The notes below the pieces were generated by a model. The model was not told the DNA's origin, did no database searches, and saw only the letters and a program-made list of their open reading frames with translations. Made by a program: the position numbers and the translations under genes. From Callaeas wilsoni (Eukaryota > Chordata > Aves > Passeriformes > Callaeidae): DNA of 64,000 bases. Positions 1-12,414 of the stretch are shown here, one piece after another. The stretch lies in the NCBI GenBank assembly GCA_013398955.1, contig VWPU01009611.1, positions 1 to 64,000 of the forward strand, read 5' to 3'. Numbering within the stretch: position 1 is the first letter of the stretch; each line of letters begins with the position of its first letter.

Positions 1-265
1 CGGGCTGGGGGCGGCGGGCGGGGGCTGCCCGGGGACGGGGTGTCCGGGAGCCGCGCAGCCTCGTCTCGGCCGCACCGGGGCCGGGCAGCGCTGCCTCTCC
101 GGCGGGGCCGCTGCCCGCGGGCTTGCACAGCATGGGGAAAACCCGAGTGGAATGCTCGCCTCGAGTCGATGCCGTCCCGACTGTCCTCGAAAGTTAGGGG
201 AGAGGGCACGCGGCGTGGCGGAGCCGCCGGGACGAGTTGGGATGCGCCAAGGGGCAGGGGCTGAG
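1..265. promoter_or_regulatory. CpG island, truncated by the left window edge
   Basis: The first 265 bases are very G+C-rich and full of CpG, including GCGGCGGGCG, CCGCGCAGCC and GGCCGCACCGG. This contrasts sharply with the A+T-rich sequence that follows. CpG islands of this density in vertebrates usually mark promoters and first exons. On the + strand a fair donor, CAG followed by GTGAAA, lies at 304-305 and could end a first exon. On the minus strand transcription would leave the window. It lies in the NCKAP5 downstream intron, so it could serve a shorter NCKAP5 isoform or an antisense RNA. The open frame at 40-264 on + is a by-product of the low stop density of G+C-rich DNA, and I do not call it a gene. 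Confidence 0.75.
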
Positions 266-2122
266 CCCATAGGGCTGCTGAGCTCCTGGTGTGTGACACA
301 CAGGTGAAAGACTTCAGGTGGATGGGGATGCGCAGGCGTGCATGGCACCCTTTTAAACCCCGTCGTATATGAAAATGCAGTTCTAGAAGCATCCCTGAAA
401 GCTTTGGCATCTGTTAGTCAAAAAATAGCAAGTAAAAAATTTTTCCTGTTTAAAAGAAAATCTAACTGGTACGTGATGCAATTATTTGTAGATATGGTGT
501 GTGTAAGAGAACCTAAGATATGGTACATATGAGAGAATCTAAGTTAACAGTGAGCAAGAGTTCAGGGGGGATTTCCCATTTTAATGAGAGAAAGTGAGAG
601 ATCGTGGAAACAGGGTGAGAAAAACTGATGTAATGCAAATCAGAGACAGCGGGTACGCTGGAGTGAAGAGACTGTAGGAACCAGGGTGAAAAGTAAATCC
701 TCATATACGGTACTGAGACAAGAATCGAAAGGTAGAGCTCTATCTGAGAATCAAAGACAAGTACTGGAGAAGCAGAACTTCAAAAATGAAGGTGGCAGGA
801 GTTTTTCTGGATTTTGAATTTGGAGGTTTCTGAGCAGAGAAGCTCAGAAGAACAAATAAATCATTGGATAATGCTCAGATTTTACTTAACAGATTGGCTG
901 TGGCTGAAGGCAGTGCAGTAAGTTGCAGAAGGAACCTCTTCCAGTGGTGGTACAGAAAACAGTCTTTGCAGCTAAATGTGTTGCTGTGGTGTCTTGAATA
1001 AACCCATAGCCAGATCTCTCAATACAGATTTTCCTCCAGGTTGGCAATTCCTTTTTCCAGTGTGGAATGAGAACCTCCAAAAGTACTAGAATCTGTCAAA
1101 CTTGTACGTTTGTCCTTTCCAGAACAGCAGCTTACACAGGCACCTTGCTCTCTCGTGATGGGAAACAATTGTTCAGTTTTCTGAGGGCTGATCTAGAGTC
1201 CTGGGCTAGTCAAAGTTCCTTGGTTTAATTAATTATAATTGGGTGAAGCATGAAGTCTGTACTACACTGTGAATCAGAGTGGATGATACAGTGATGTTCT
1301 TAAATACTGCAAAACTCTGACAGAAAGCTGCAAAGCAGCATGAGATAGGAACTGAGCATCATGGCAGGCAAGAGGGCCTCTCCAAATCCAGTAGAATTTT
1401 TGGCCTCCATAGAGATTTTTATTCTCCATTCAAACATTATGTCATCATTTAAACCATGACCCTGTCTGCTGATGTTTTTTAATTGCTTTGTTGTGTAGGA
1501 AAACACCTCGAGCAACTCTTGTAAAAGCCAGTTTTACCCACTGAGTAGAAGCTATGTTAATTTTCTGTTTAAATAGAAAAAAAACCCAACAAAATGTAAT
1601 CACACTATAATGCCTGTTGCTTGCACAGACAACCTAAACCACCTAACCACTCCTTTCTAATTAGTGATTGAGACTGCAAATGCAGCGTGGTTTTTGAGAC
1701 TTGGCTAACACGCAAGTGGCTGCACTGGATCTGTCCAGAAGGTCTGTGTAGTTCGGTGTCATTTCTCTTCGGTGGCAAACCCCAAATATCCAAGGGAAGA
1801 TCCAACACTTCACCACTCTCCGACTCCCTGACAGCTCAGGGATCTCCTGACTCAAGCTTGCCCTCTGTGTGTTTAGTACATCTCACTAGCTCCCTTCCAT
1901 GGCTGTCCAGCCTCTAACTGAACCCACATACACTTTTAAAATCCATGGTACCATGTTGCAGATGCTCTGGTCCTTGTTTCCATGAAAAAATCTCTTCCTT
2001 TCATTTGTTTTCCAATGTGCTGCCTGTTTTCATCCGACAGCCTGTATTTCTTGCATTGAAAGAAACAGTGGACAAGCAGCTCCTGTCCATGCTGCTCACA
2101 TTTTAGCTCCTGGGTTACTGCT
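266..2122 (-). other. NCKAP5 intron, no gene seen
   Basis: A+T-rich intronic sequence begins directly after the CpG island. No exon with good splice sites, RNA gene or recognisable transposon was found. Short open frames occur on both strands but none resembles a known protein. Confidence 0.6.
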
Positions 2123-2310
2123 TTTTCAGACTGAAGAGTCCTAGTGGTTCCATAAATGGAAACCAACTTCTGCTTATGATTACCCTTTTCTGTCCTCCCC
2201 TGAAGTTACCCAGTTTTGTTGCACCTTTTCTGAAGTGGTAACCAGAACTGCAACTGGTACTAAAGATACAGTAAAATCACTGGCATAATCATGGTCCCTT
2301 CCTAGGTGTG
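2123..2310 (-). repeat. Ancient L3/CR1-like LINE relic
   Basis: The stretch contains several phrases, in the right order, that I know from the reverse complement of old amniote L3/CR1 elements. They are GACTGAAGAGTCCTAGT near 2129-2145, TTTTGTTGCACCTTTTCTGAA near 2214-2234, GTGGTAACCAGAACTGCA near 2235-2252, and a GGCATAATCATG then TCCCTTCCTA string near 2282-2305. The copy is heavily mutated and seems to have an insertion between the first and second phrases. Such relics predate modern birds. The exact ends are uncertain. Confidence 0.6.
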
Positions 2311-5300
2311 GTACTGCAGATCTTAAAATATTATCCAGTCAGGGTCAAGTCTTTCTATGAAGTCTGTAAATTATTGCATAGAAAATTACTGTTTGAAGAC
2401 CGGATTTATCATTCCGTGATTCTTCTCTCCTGAATTCCTAGTGAAAACATGGAATGCTTTCACCAAATCTGCTAGATTAACAGGGGCTAAAGGAATTAAA
2501 AAAAAAAAATATTTGCCATTTTGTTAATTACTTTCAGGCCTGAGCTTACATTCATTGAAATCAAGAGTGACAGACTTAGTCTCGTACTCTGTAACTAGAA
2601 GTGATTTAGAATTGAAAAGAACCAATATTTATCTACAACTTAAAACTATAACTACAACATGAAAGTGTTTTTTATGCATATCGAGCTGCACTGTATCTGA
2701 CTGCTGAGATAGTGTTCTTCTGTGTCTCTTTAAGATTAGTAGTATCTCAGTTTCATACACAGCAATAAGTACGTGTTCCAAATCATTAATTATTTCCTGT
2801 CCCTAGGCTTGAGCAATTTTGTCTAGCATAGACATTTACAAGATAATACACCAGTCTTCAAACGAAATTCATGACTTGGCTCACCATTGCTTCGGAGAGA
2901 TACAAAAAACTGCAGTGCTCATACTTCAAAACACTAAAATGAAGCAGATGACAGCATTAGTTCAATACAGTGCTGGTAGTCATAGTTTTAAATAAACCAA
3001 CCTAACAGTTGGCACCAACAAATGCGATGATTTGGGGGATTTTTTCATTTTCTCAGAGGCGCCAAGATACCGTTGGAGGGACAGATACTTCCTAAAATGA
3101 TTTCTGATTCTCAGCTGGCATAATGTGCATGTGGAGGTGATGTACCTCTGCTCACTGCTGCATTCTGCAGCTCTCCCAAATGGGAGACACCTGAGAAAGA
3201 ACTGGTACGTTGGCAGGTTGGAATTGACTGATTTGCACAGTAGTCAATAATGCCAAAACAACCATGGAACCTTTAAGACAGTCTCTGCTTCACAGGGAAA
3301 CTTCATACTTAAAAGTCTAGGAGAGGGAAGAAACCTCCCAAAATGCAGTTATTAAGCTTTACTCACTCCTTGTCCTTTTATTAATAGTTACATGTTTGCT
3401 TACACAGGACTGAGGCTGTGTATGGGTGATGTAACACCAGATTTTCAGATGTTCTACCGAAAGGTTACTGGCACTTAACACCAGCGGTGTTCCAAGGCTC
3501 TGCCAAACACGAGCAGGGTAGAAATTGCACACCCTGACGTCATTTATAGAAACAGTTGCTCCTTCAGCCTGGCACAGGGCACTGTTCAGGGAGACCTGAG
3601 GCAGCGCTGCCCTTTTGAGGACTTCAATTCAGCTCTGGGGACGATTGCCTGCACGCCCTGGAAAACTGCCAGGCCAGGCTATTGCACAAAAAGCTGTGCA
3701 ACAGGAGCTGGCAGGGACACTCATGGAGCGCCCTGCACCGGCAGGAAAAATCAGCCACTGGAGGAGAGGTTGCAGAGCAAACTGGTCCCCAGTAACCATG
3801 CTGGAATTTCCCAGTGCAGCAGAACTACAGGAAGACAGGCAGTCTGGCTGCTGCCTCGTGCTGACGTGTGTTAGCATCAGCTCCTGCTGCTAATGGGTAC
3901 ATTCAAACCAAAAATGATTCCATAAAAGTTTTCTCTGGATCTCAGTGGAATTAGCACTTAGATTCTTCATGAGAATTCTGAGTATCTTTTGAATTGGCTG
4001 AATAAAAGGTCAAGTGCTGCCACTTGCACATTTCCACATTGCAGAACAGAAGTGAAGTGAAGTCATGACTTTACTGTCACAGGGAGGACACAGCGTTTGG
4101 CCATTTTTTCAAAAATTTACAACAGTGTTATTAGAGGAAAGGAGAAGAGGAATTGAGAGTGTTTACAACCTCTGGTGTGTTTTTGGACCAATATCTCCCA
4201 GGGCTCTTCAGGAAGATAGATACTTCCTTGGCATTTGATCTCCCAGCCATGCGGAGTGGAAGATCATAAAAATACAGGAAGCCTTGTAGGAACCACAACA
4301 TACGTACTTATGTCTCTCAAAAGGGCTTCAGAGGCTTTTGGCTTGCCTGGCAGAGGACTAAGAATCTACTGAATGAAAACCAATAATGGATTTATTACAG
4401 CATTATCGAGAACTGAACTGAGAAGAACTTTTAAGGTGGTATCAAACTTCCTCAGTACAGGGCAGTAGGAACACGTGCTGATTCTGGCAGGGTGTGGAAG
4501 CAGATCAGCTTCTCCCTTTGCCATCTTTAAAGGTGCTACATAAATGACAGCAAACTAAATAACCTGCAAAAGCTGGCATCTCCTTACTGCAAAGCATTTG
4601 GTGGAGATCAATCTGGGGTTTTTATTTTTTGCTTGAGTTATACTTTCTAAATTCTGCTTAGCTAATCAGGTGGTAATAAAACTAAGAGTCCTGCATTTTG
4701 CAAGCTTTTATTAAATTTTGAAAATCTCAGGGGAATATCTACATAAGCAAGAGTTAGAAAATTGTGAGCTATGCAGATTTAAGTAGGAAAAAAATATGCT
4801 CATGTCTTTAATATGTGATGAATGCTGCTTTATATTTGAAACCTTGTCCCCAGTGGAACCCATTACAATAATGTTTATACAGGTTTATGCTATAAACGCA
4901 TGATATTTTCCCTGCAGCAGAATATGTTGGCATTTACTCCTGATTTTAAAAAAAGTGTGAATGGGTGATATCCCAGAATCTGGATTGCTATAGGCACAAT
5001 TCTGCCCTTTTATTAACAAATGAAGCAATGAAAAATAGAATTTGTTAACATAAAAAGGACTTTGTACAGCAGGCAGAATTGATAGGAAGTGCACCCTGAA
5101 TTTCCTGCACCACATGTGAACTGGAAGCCAGCCAAACCCTACAGAATTCAGGGAAACTGGATCTTCAGGTGCAAATCTCACACAAAGCCTGGACAGAGGT
5201 GCTGACTCTCAGGCGAAAAAGTGGGAAGATGACAGTGATGAATCAGCACACAATTAAATAGCAGGAAGAAGTGGTGTCACAGCAATATTTTGGCTGCACG

Positions 5301-6629
5301 GGTGTCCTGCTTTCAATTCAAGCAATATTTGTCCTGTAACAGTCCCAGCCAGATGACACAGTGTCTACATCCATGGTTTTCTCTATGTGAAAAACCCAAT
5401 GGTTTTATCAGCACAGAAAACATCCATGTATTTTAAAACAAACTGCCTGAAGAGAAAAGGACAGAGCCCTTCTCTCCTGCTCCCCTTGCCACTGCCCATC
5501 CCCTGACAGGACATCATTTACTTCATACTGTGGAGTGGCGAGGGCCAAGGACAGGAGTTGGAGAGGACACTTCCAAAGATGGCTCACCTCTTCCACACCT
5601 CATCATGGTGTGAACTGTAGACACAAGAAAACCCTCTCCCATCACACAGCATGGGATAAGATTGCCACCAAGCATGTTTTAAGCCATAGAGCCTTTTAAA
5701 GATTCAAGCATGTGATGTGGGAACTCCATCCCTCAGACTGAACAGGCTGACAGTACACAGTGCTGTGACATGAGGACACAGCAGAACTCTGCCTTACACA
5801 TGGATCTCTTGTATAAGCTCCGTTACTTACTTTTCTTTAAAAAGAGATTTATATTATTTCTTGTTGCATCCTTGGGACTGAGGAGATGAAAACCATTTCT
5901 CACTTTGTGTGGAACAATGAGGCCCTGTTGAGCAGTACGGAATGAAATAGAAATGCGAAACTTGATTATATAACTTCTCTTTCATGAGTGAAACTCATTT
6001 ACAAGGAAAGGTGCTAACCCAACTTGCATGACTTCATACACAATTTCCCTTTGGCTTTTTCTACACCTGCCATCAGCAATGCCCTATTTGTAGGCTTCAT
6101 TAGTGAAACAGCTCAGTAAGGTACCATTCCTTTAAAAATAGCAAATTCATAAATTTTCTTTTTCTTGCTTGAACCCACCACCCCATCTAAAACCCTATCT
6201 CATAGCCTGTAACTGTGCACTACTCGTTTCTATAATACATTTTGACATCCTGTTTTTATAAGGGCCTGAATTCTCAGTTGTTGCTTTGATGTAAATCCAT
6301 GAGTTTTCCTCTGCCAAATAGGAGCCAGGGCTCTGTGTAAAGATAAGTTATTCAGCCTTAGAGACGACTTCAGGGAAATGCCACTGTTACTCATCAAAAT
6401 TATTCTTTGCTCTGTGAATAAAGCCAATAACATAATTGGGATTGTCTGAGAAGTGAAATATGATGCAATTGGAGTAAGAATGGCTGTGTGTAGACATTAG
6501 TGGAAGAGTAAATTCAGCACCAAATAATACAGAGAGACTACGGTCAGCTTCTATTTGGAAAAGTTCGATCTCTAAAAAGGAACGAGGTAATCTCAGAGCA
6601 CCAACATCAGATAACTGCGTGTTCATTTC
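2311..6629 (-). other. NCKAP5 intron, no gene seen
   Basis: This is intronic sequence with homopolymer runs such as the A-tract near 2500. The GC-richer stretch near 3590-3890 carries overlapping open frames on both strands (+ 3615-3893, - 3629-3877), which suggests low stop density rather than coding. No recognisable gene, RNA or transposon was found. Confidence 0.55.
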
Positions 6630-6850
6630 CTCAGATCGTTGTGCTGGTCCGATCTCGGTTTCCCACCTGAAGCCAGGAGCCGTGTCAGAGGAGCAGGTGC
6701 CCTGAGGTTCCCCCGCAGGGCCGCGTGCGGGGTCAGCGCTGCTCCCCCATGCAGCGACGCAGCAGTTGTGCAGCGCCCGGTGCTGCTACCTGGGCCGGGC
6801 TGCACTGCGGGAGACAGACAAATCCTGCCACTCGCACTTAGCGTCAGACA
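6630..6850. promoter_or_regulatory. CpG-rich patch, possible small CpG island
   Basis: About 17 CpG dinucleotides lie in roughly 220 bases, including the cluster CCGCGTGCGGGG near 6720 and GCAGCGACGCAGCAG near 6750, inside A+T-rich intron. Open frames cross it on both strands, as expected for G+C-rich DNA, and neither looks like a known protein. A TTTTTTTTTCCCC tract follows at about 6869. It may be an internal promoter, an enhancer or a G+C-rich relic. A CpG density this far above background suggests low germline methylation. Confidence 0.4.
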
Positions 6851-8955
6851 AAACCACTTCAAAGCAGATTTTTTTTTTCCCCTAAACCTAAATAGCCACT
6901 ACAGTAATACATATATCCATATACACAAAAGAGTTTGTTCTTAGAAAAAATCTAAAACAAATGCAGAACCATGCCAGGATTATACATTTCATTTCTCAGC
7001 ATACAAATGAGGAACTAATTTAGTCTGGGCTGTTCATGCATTTTGCTTTTAACAAACATCCATATGCCAAATAGACCTTCCACATACTTCCCTGCTGGAG
7101 TTTTTTATTCCTTTCAACTTGGTAGGGAACATTTGTGATCCTTATTCTACCAAATATATCTAAAGAATATATTTTGCTCAAGGCCTTCTATTTTATAATT
7201 TAAGAGAAACAAAATCAATTCATGGCTCTGGCAGTCTCGCTATTATGACAAGCATACATCTGTGCAAAAATACCCCAGTCCCTAATTAATTACAGAATGT
7301 TATTAACATTTTAAAATTTAGCATTGGTTAATTTATTTAATTTTATAAACACGACCATATGAAGTTATTTTTATGGACCACTTTTTCATTTTTTGCCTGC
7401 AGTTTTGAAATCTGGGTCGTATAGCATAGATACAGAGATATTTACTTGAATCAAGATTATTTTCTGTTCAGATGGTTCCCAGTCCTTTATGTAATGACTT
7501 CAATAACTGAGGCTTGACACTTCACTCCTGACGCATGCAGCACTGATGAGCAGTGTTAATGGGAGTTTTTTCCAATTAGAGGAAACAGGCTGAGAGTCAT
7601 GTTCTTTAAAATTAATACTTTTTATGAATATATAATGCCAAAATCATCCCCGATCATATTTCTCATTTACCAGAGCACATCAAGTTGAGTTTAATTTTAA
7701 GTCAGCTTAGTAAATACTTCGCAGAAATATGCCCTGTCAGAGTTAAAATGGCTAATTGCTGAAAGAGATTTATTTATTGATCTGGTAAAGAGCTGCACAT
7801 AAAATTACTATCAGCTTCAATCAGATGAGGACAATTACTTTATACAACTAATTAGTGGAACTAATAAAAAATCTGAGCAGGTATAAACTTCTGTGAAGCA
7901 TTTATATTTGTTTGAAAGACAGTGAGCAGTCTTGATTTGAACACTGAGATAAACCCTCAAATAAGCACTGTTTCCGCTGCAACTGCAACAAGTGTTCTAG
8001 CAGCTATTCAGCCTTTTCGTGTGCTTACACATTCAGTATTTATAGTGGACTTACGTAGTCCATCAGGTTCATTTGTAATCTTTAAACTATCCTCTCTTAC
8101 TTTTCTATGACCCTATGAAAAATATGATTTAAAAGGCAAACAGTAAAAACCTGGCTTTTCTCTATATTCGTTATTCAAATTGCTGTCACCCAGTTTGGTC
8201 CTGGAGAAGTATCTTCTATAGCTGTGCTGTGACATGGGCATTGTACTGGAGCCAATGGAAGCAAGTGGTTGTCATTCACAGATAATGCAATGGCAGTGCT
8301 TCTCGTGGCCTGTAACTACATCTGCACTGCTCACTGAGCCATCCACATTTACTCTCAGCTAAAGAAAAGCACATTTGGCCAAAAATATAATAAATTTTTA
8401 ATTGGTATCTTCATGCACATATTTAAACACCAATCCTCAGTAGAAATGCTCATCTGAAGCATTACTGTGAGCTCTGTAGTACGACTTTGTAGCCTTATAT
8501 GGTTTTAAAACACATTTTTGTGTGTTTTTCCACACATAAGGTCACAAATCAGAAACCTCCGCTTTAGAGAAATATGTGTGTTACAATGTTAGTTGAAAGC
8601 ATTTAAGTGAGTGCCTGGTGACAGAATGACTCCTAGTTTCCAAAACTCAGGTCTACTCTACCTCATTCAGCCTCAGCTTCAAATACTAAGGAAAATAAAA
8701 GGAATCAATGTTTGCATGGATTTTACAAATTTCTCATATACATCCGGCAATGCTGCAGACATGTAGGAAAAAAACTCCAAGAAAACACCACCCCAGCAAA
8801 ACCAAACACTGATGAAGAGACAAGAGGTAGCTTTTAGTGGCTAATAGCACAAAACACCTTTTTCCTGGCTTTTTGCATTATCAGGATGGTATGACCAGAC
8901 AGCTGGATCAAGAAGCAAAGTAGAAGGAAGCCTCATGTTCTCACCTCCCCTTACG
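6851..8955 (-). other. NCKAP5 intron with a candidate conserved non-coding stretch
   Basis: No gene was found. The part from about 7560 to 7880 is repeat-free, A+T-rich and holds many TAATTA-like strings such as CCAATTAG, CTAATTGC, CAATTACT and CTAATTAG, which resemble homeodomain sites. This texture is typical of vertebrate conserved enhancers in large introns of developmental loci. Conservation itself cannot be seen here. Confidence 0.3.
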
Positions 8956-8980
8956 TCACCTCACCTCACCTCACCTCACC
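8956..8980 (+). repeat. (TCACC)5 microsatellite
   Basis: Five uninterrupted copies of TCACC, preceded by a related TCACCTCCCC unit at 8941-8950. Confidence 0.9.
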
Positions 8981-10479
8981 AACCTCTAATCATAGACTAC
9001 AACAACAATTTGGAAGATAATTCATTCCACATACAGTCTATAACTCACATTAGCATCATGGACCAGAGGCAATGTTTGTTATGAGAAACTTCCAAAATAG
9101 GTTTAAATGGGGTTTTGGCCCCAAGAGCTGGCTGATTACACCTTCATTCCCCTCGGGCCAAGTTACTAAACCCTGGCAAGAAAAAGTTGCTTGTGCAGAG
9201 CATGACCTTATTTAGTTAGGGTGGCATTTGATTTTTTTCTCAGCCTTCATTACTGTAATATCATACACAGGGTTTTTCCTTTATTTGCCATGCAACTTAT
9301 TCCCCTAAGATTAGTCTTTTTCTAGTCAAGCAGTTTAAAGCTAATCACAGTTGTTATTTTAATCTGTGCTCACCATTAAGAATCCTCACAGAGCTATTTT
9401 GCTTGTTAGCAATTAAGGCTTCCCAATGGAAGTTCATGATTACAGCAAAAGCAACCTGTTTAATACTTGGCACCTCTTTAGTACACAGGCATTAAAACCA
9501 GGAGCACAGAAGCATGCTAATGGTGCTGATGAAAGCAGGGCAGATCTATTCAAAGTCTGTTTTGAATATACAGGATTGAAGAAATGCAATGCAATCCTCA
9601 TGTGCATTTCTGGTCCCTCCCCTCTGTGTTTTACATTACTGTAATAAGGTAAGAAAGTGCTGTTGGACCTTCATTAATTTATTACATATTAGTCATGTCT
9701 GAACTGCAGCATATCCTCATGCTTTCACCAAGGCAGACTGAAGTGTTTGCCCTGGTTCCAGTAGCAATACTAATAAAATTCCCTGGAAAGGTCTGAAGAC
9801 CAGGGTCTGACCTTTGCTTATTCAGGCAAGCATCCTATGCTGAATTATGACTTGTTTCTTCTGTTAAGAGAATTAGTAATTGCTGTCACTGATCTGTGTG
9901 TCAAGACTTAGAAATTATGATCTACCATCAAGTCAATTAGCAAAGATTGCAGGAGGAAATTTTTGCTTCTCATGTTGGTTGTCCATGTGATTCTGCCATA
10001 AAAATTACACATAGTAATGCCCATTAGGTGAACCAAAGCATTAAATGACTAGGTAGGAAACAACATTGCAGGGGGATTCCCCTCTCCTGACCCAACTCTG
10101 TCCTGTTTAAAGCTATTTCCAGACAGGATAGGGCAGAGAAATCCAAAGTAATATTTTCCTTGTTTTTAAACTGATATATGGAGGTGTACAACCACTATTG
10201 TACATCACCTCCAGTGGTAAATGTTGGTGATTTACATTGATGGGGGTCAAATTATTCTCACGGGTGGTAAATGTGTTTTGTTCCAACCTGAGAAATAGTG
10301 AAACCACTGACAAGTCAAATATGCTAACAGTTTCATTATTCATAATGTGAAAATAACTATTGAAAAATGTCCAGTATAAGAAAAGCTATGTTAATAAAGT
10401 CTGCATCTTCACAAACTACTGAGGTACCTTCCCTCGTTGTAGTCAGGGTTTTAAGAACAAGGCATCTGAAGCCGGGCTA
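8981..10479 (-). other. NCKAP5 intron, no gene established
   Basis: No recognisable gene was found. A weak + strand exon-like interval (9573-9648) with good splice-like borders is discussed as a rejected candidate. Confidence 0.5.
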
Positions 10480-11060
10480 GAGGTCTGCTTTAGTGGAAAG
10501 CTATAAAACGTGACCTAAGCATAGCCAGTCCTCCTGGGACAGCAATTACAGCAATAAATGTTCCACAGCAGATGCTAATGCTGTGTATAAACAGTCGTCC
10601 TCTAAACCGAAAAGAAATTTTGGCCCCCACATGTCTTTTAGGGTCCCATTGTACGTGTGGAAATGTAAAGGAAATGTAAAATTGATATGCACACCATGGC
10701 ATTGGGTTTAGTCTCCTGTGCCTCGGCCTGGGCGCTATAAATCTGTCCTGGCTGTGAGTGGGGCCGGAGGAGCTCAATGGGCAGAATTGGTGTGTGTCAG
10801 CTTTATGGGCTCGCCCCGAGAGCAGGGGGGTATCGGTCAATGCCAGGTTCAGCGCCCGGTGACCCGCTGCGTTCGGAGCACGGCGGCCACAAATCAAGAG
10901 CATAAAGAAGGCTGAGGAGAGGGCTCTGCTGATTTATTAGGACATCTGTCTGGCTGCGGACAGCCCAGCACTGCCCCTGCGTAGTGCCAGCTATTAGCAT
11001 AATCCTCACCATGAAACTTCTTAGAGATTTAAAAGAGGAATAAAGTGTTTAAAGAAGACC
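10480..11060. promoter_or_regulatory. Mixed CpG-rich/TATA-containing element, candidate regulatory DNA
   Basis: The core at about 10720-10895 has around 13 CpG and includes TATAAAT at 10736-10742 directly after GGCGC. Its flanks are A+T-rich with homeodomain-like strings such as CAGCAATTACAGC and GCTATTAGCATAAT. It lies about 1.4 kb into the intron downstream of the NCKAP5 exon at 12415-12488. A minus-strand open frame of 137 codons spans 10490-10903 but resembles no protein I know and lacks convincing splice sites. The base composition differs from the surrounding intron, suggesting selection or an internal promoter. This is inference only. Confidence 0.35.
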
Positions 11061-12408
11061 GGCTAAGCCAGAAGGGTTTTTTCTTGTAGTGCTCGTTACC
11101 AGTCTTAACTTTGTGTGCCAACACCCCATAAAAATAATAGTAAGATAAATAATGTTAAAAATAAATTAATGTTTTTAGTTTTCCAAAACCACTGAATTTT
11201 CCGAACTCGTCTGTATGTCTGTTTATAATAAAGTCACTACTCTTGCTACTTTCCAAAGACTTTTTAATATTTTAATTTTTATTGTTCATTTGTATTTAAC
11301 CTCAGTAGTGTCATCTGCCTACAATGTCATCACCTTCATTCTTACAAAGTTAGTCTTCTGAATTCTGTAATGTTAAATGAAAACTTCAAATTTTTTTGTG
11401 CCAATTATTTTGGCTACTTTTTAAGAAAAGCAGGAATTAAGCACAAAGTTTCGGAGTTTGCCTATAAGAGTCCATATCATACTGCTGTATGCTGTAAATG
11501 CTGTGATACTACTTTATATTGTATAGGTCAAGAAGTTTGTGAGGTGCAGAACAACTAATACTGGCATGTGCAAAGTTGCTCTTTTTTTATACATGAGAAG
11601 CAGTCACCTGAAAAATCAGACAGATCATTATTTTTCCCTTGATCGGAACTAAGGTGAAATAGGTTTCAGTCTATGAAGATTAAATTATTCCCTGAAGATT
11701 CTTTTATATTTGACTGTGTGTTTTAAAAGACTGTCAATTTTCATATGTCTTCAGAAAAAAAAAGTTAAATATTGCATTTAAAAAAATTGCTGTGAATGTT
11801 GAAGGAATTTTATCACTGGTATTATTCCATTTCCTTTGTATTAAATGTTATTTTAGATGGGATTTGAGCAGTTACCAAATTTGCTGTAGGCAGCGTAGAA
11901 ACACCTACCAGCATGTGGCAATCCCTGCTTTGCTTAAACCAGGGTGAAATCTGGGCAGCATGAACAGAGAAGAAAGAGAAAATCTAGACTATCAAGAGCA
12001 CTGCAGAATTATAAGCCTGTGTTTATTTTAGTTTCAAAACTCTCAATTGGTCATGCTGCTGTGGTGGTATTTTGGCCATTCAATGAAAACACTTCTATTC
12101 AAGGATATAAGACAATTTCTGAAATTCAGTCCAGTTGAAAGAATCTGAAGTGGAGTTAGCATCCAGCGCCTAGAAACTTTAACATGAATAAACCTGTGCA
12201 TGTGTGTAACTGCCCTGATTAACAAAGGCGTGATTCGACTCGTGTGTGCTGCCCTGCTTACTTCATGAGGTAAGATTTGGTAGTCTGCAAAGAATGAAAA
12301 AATGGAGAAACTGAATACCCAACCATTCATTGGAACTCAGAAATGAAAACTGTGGATTGCAGTATCTTTTCCGAAATAGCAACATAAATAAATATGCGTG
12401 TGCACAGT
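11061..12408 (-). other. NCKAP5 intron, no gene seen
   Basis: A+T-rich intron just downstream of the GC donor. It contains T- and A-runs near 11270 and 11755. No exon, RNA gene or transposon was recognised. Confidence 0.6.
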
Positions 12409-12414
12409 ACTTGC
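12409..12414 (-). other. NCKAP5: Non-canonical GC splice donor of the NCKAP5 exon
   Basis: On the minus strand the exon ends GGAG and is followed by GCAAGT. This matches the consensus of the minor GC-AG intron class, which keeps AG before the site and AAGT after it. The nearest GT is 4 nt further on (GTACTG, at 12410-12409) and matches the donor consensus poorly. Using it would also shift the reading phase relative to the conserved LWR end of the exon. A GC donor is therefore the best reading. I cannot tell whether it is fixed in the species or shared with other vertebrates. Confidence 0.7.

Noticed and set aside
40..264. Open frame in the CpG island on +
   Set aside because: An Arg/Gly/Ala/Pro-rich product is what any frame of a CpG island gives. 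No protein family is recognised.
6765..6820. Tiny minus-strand micro-exon inside the CpG patch (CTCCCGCAG to GTAGCA)
   Set aside because: It would be only 15 nt and rests on motif coincidence in G+C-rich sequence.
9573..9648. Exon-like interval on + with acceptor ATATACAG and donor AAG/GTAAGA
   Set aside because: The acceptor's pyrimidine tract is poor and the 25-residue product resembles nothing. It is kept only as a note.
10490..10903. 137-codon minus-strand open frame
   Set aside because: It spans the CpG-rich patch where stops are rare. The translation resembles no known protein and does not match any part of NCKAP5 that I recall.
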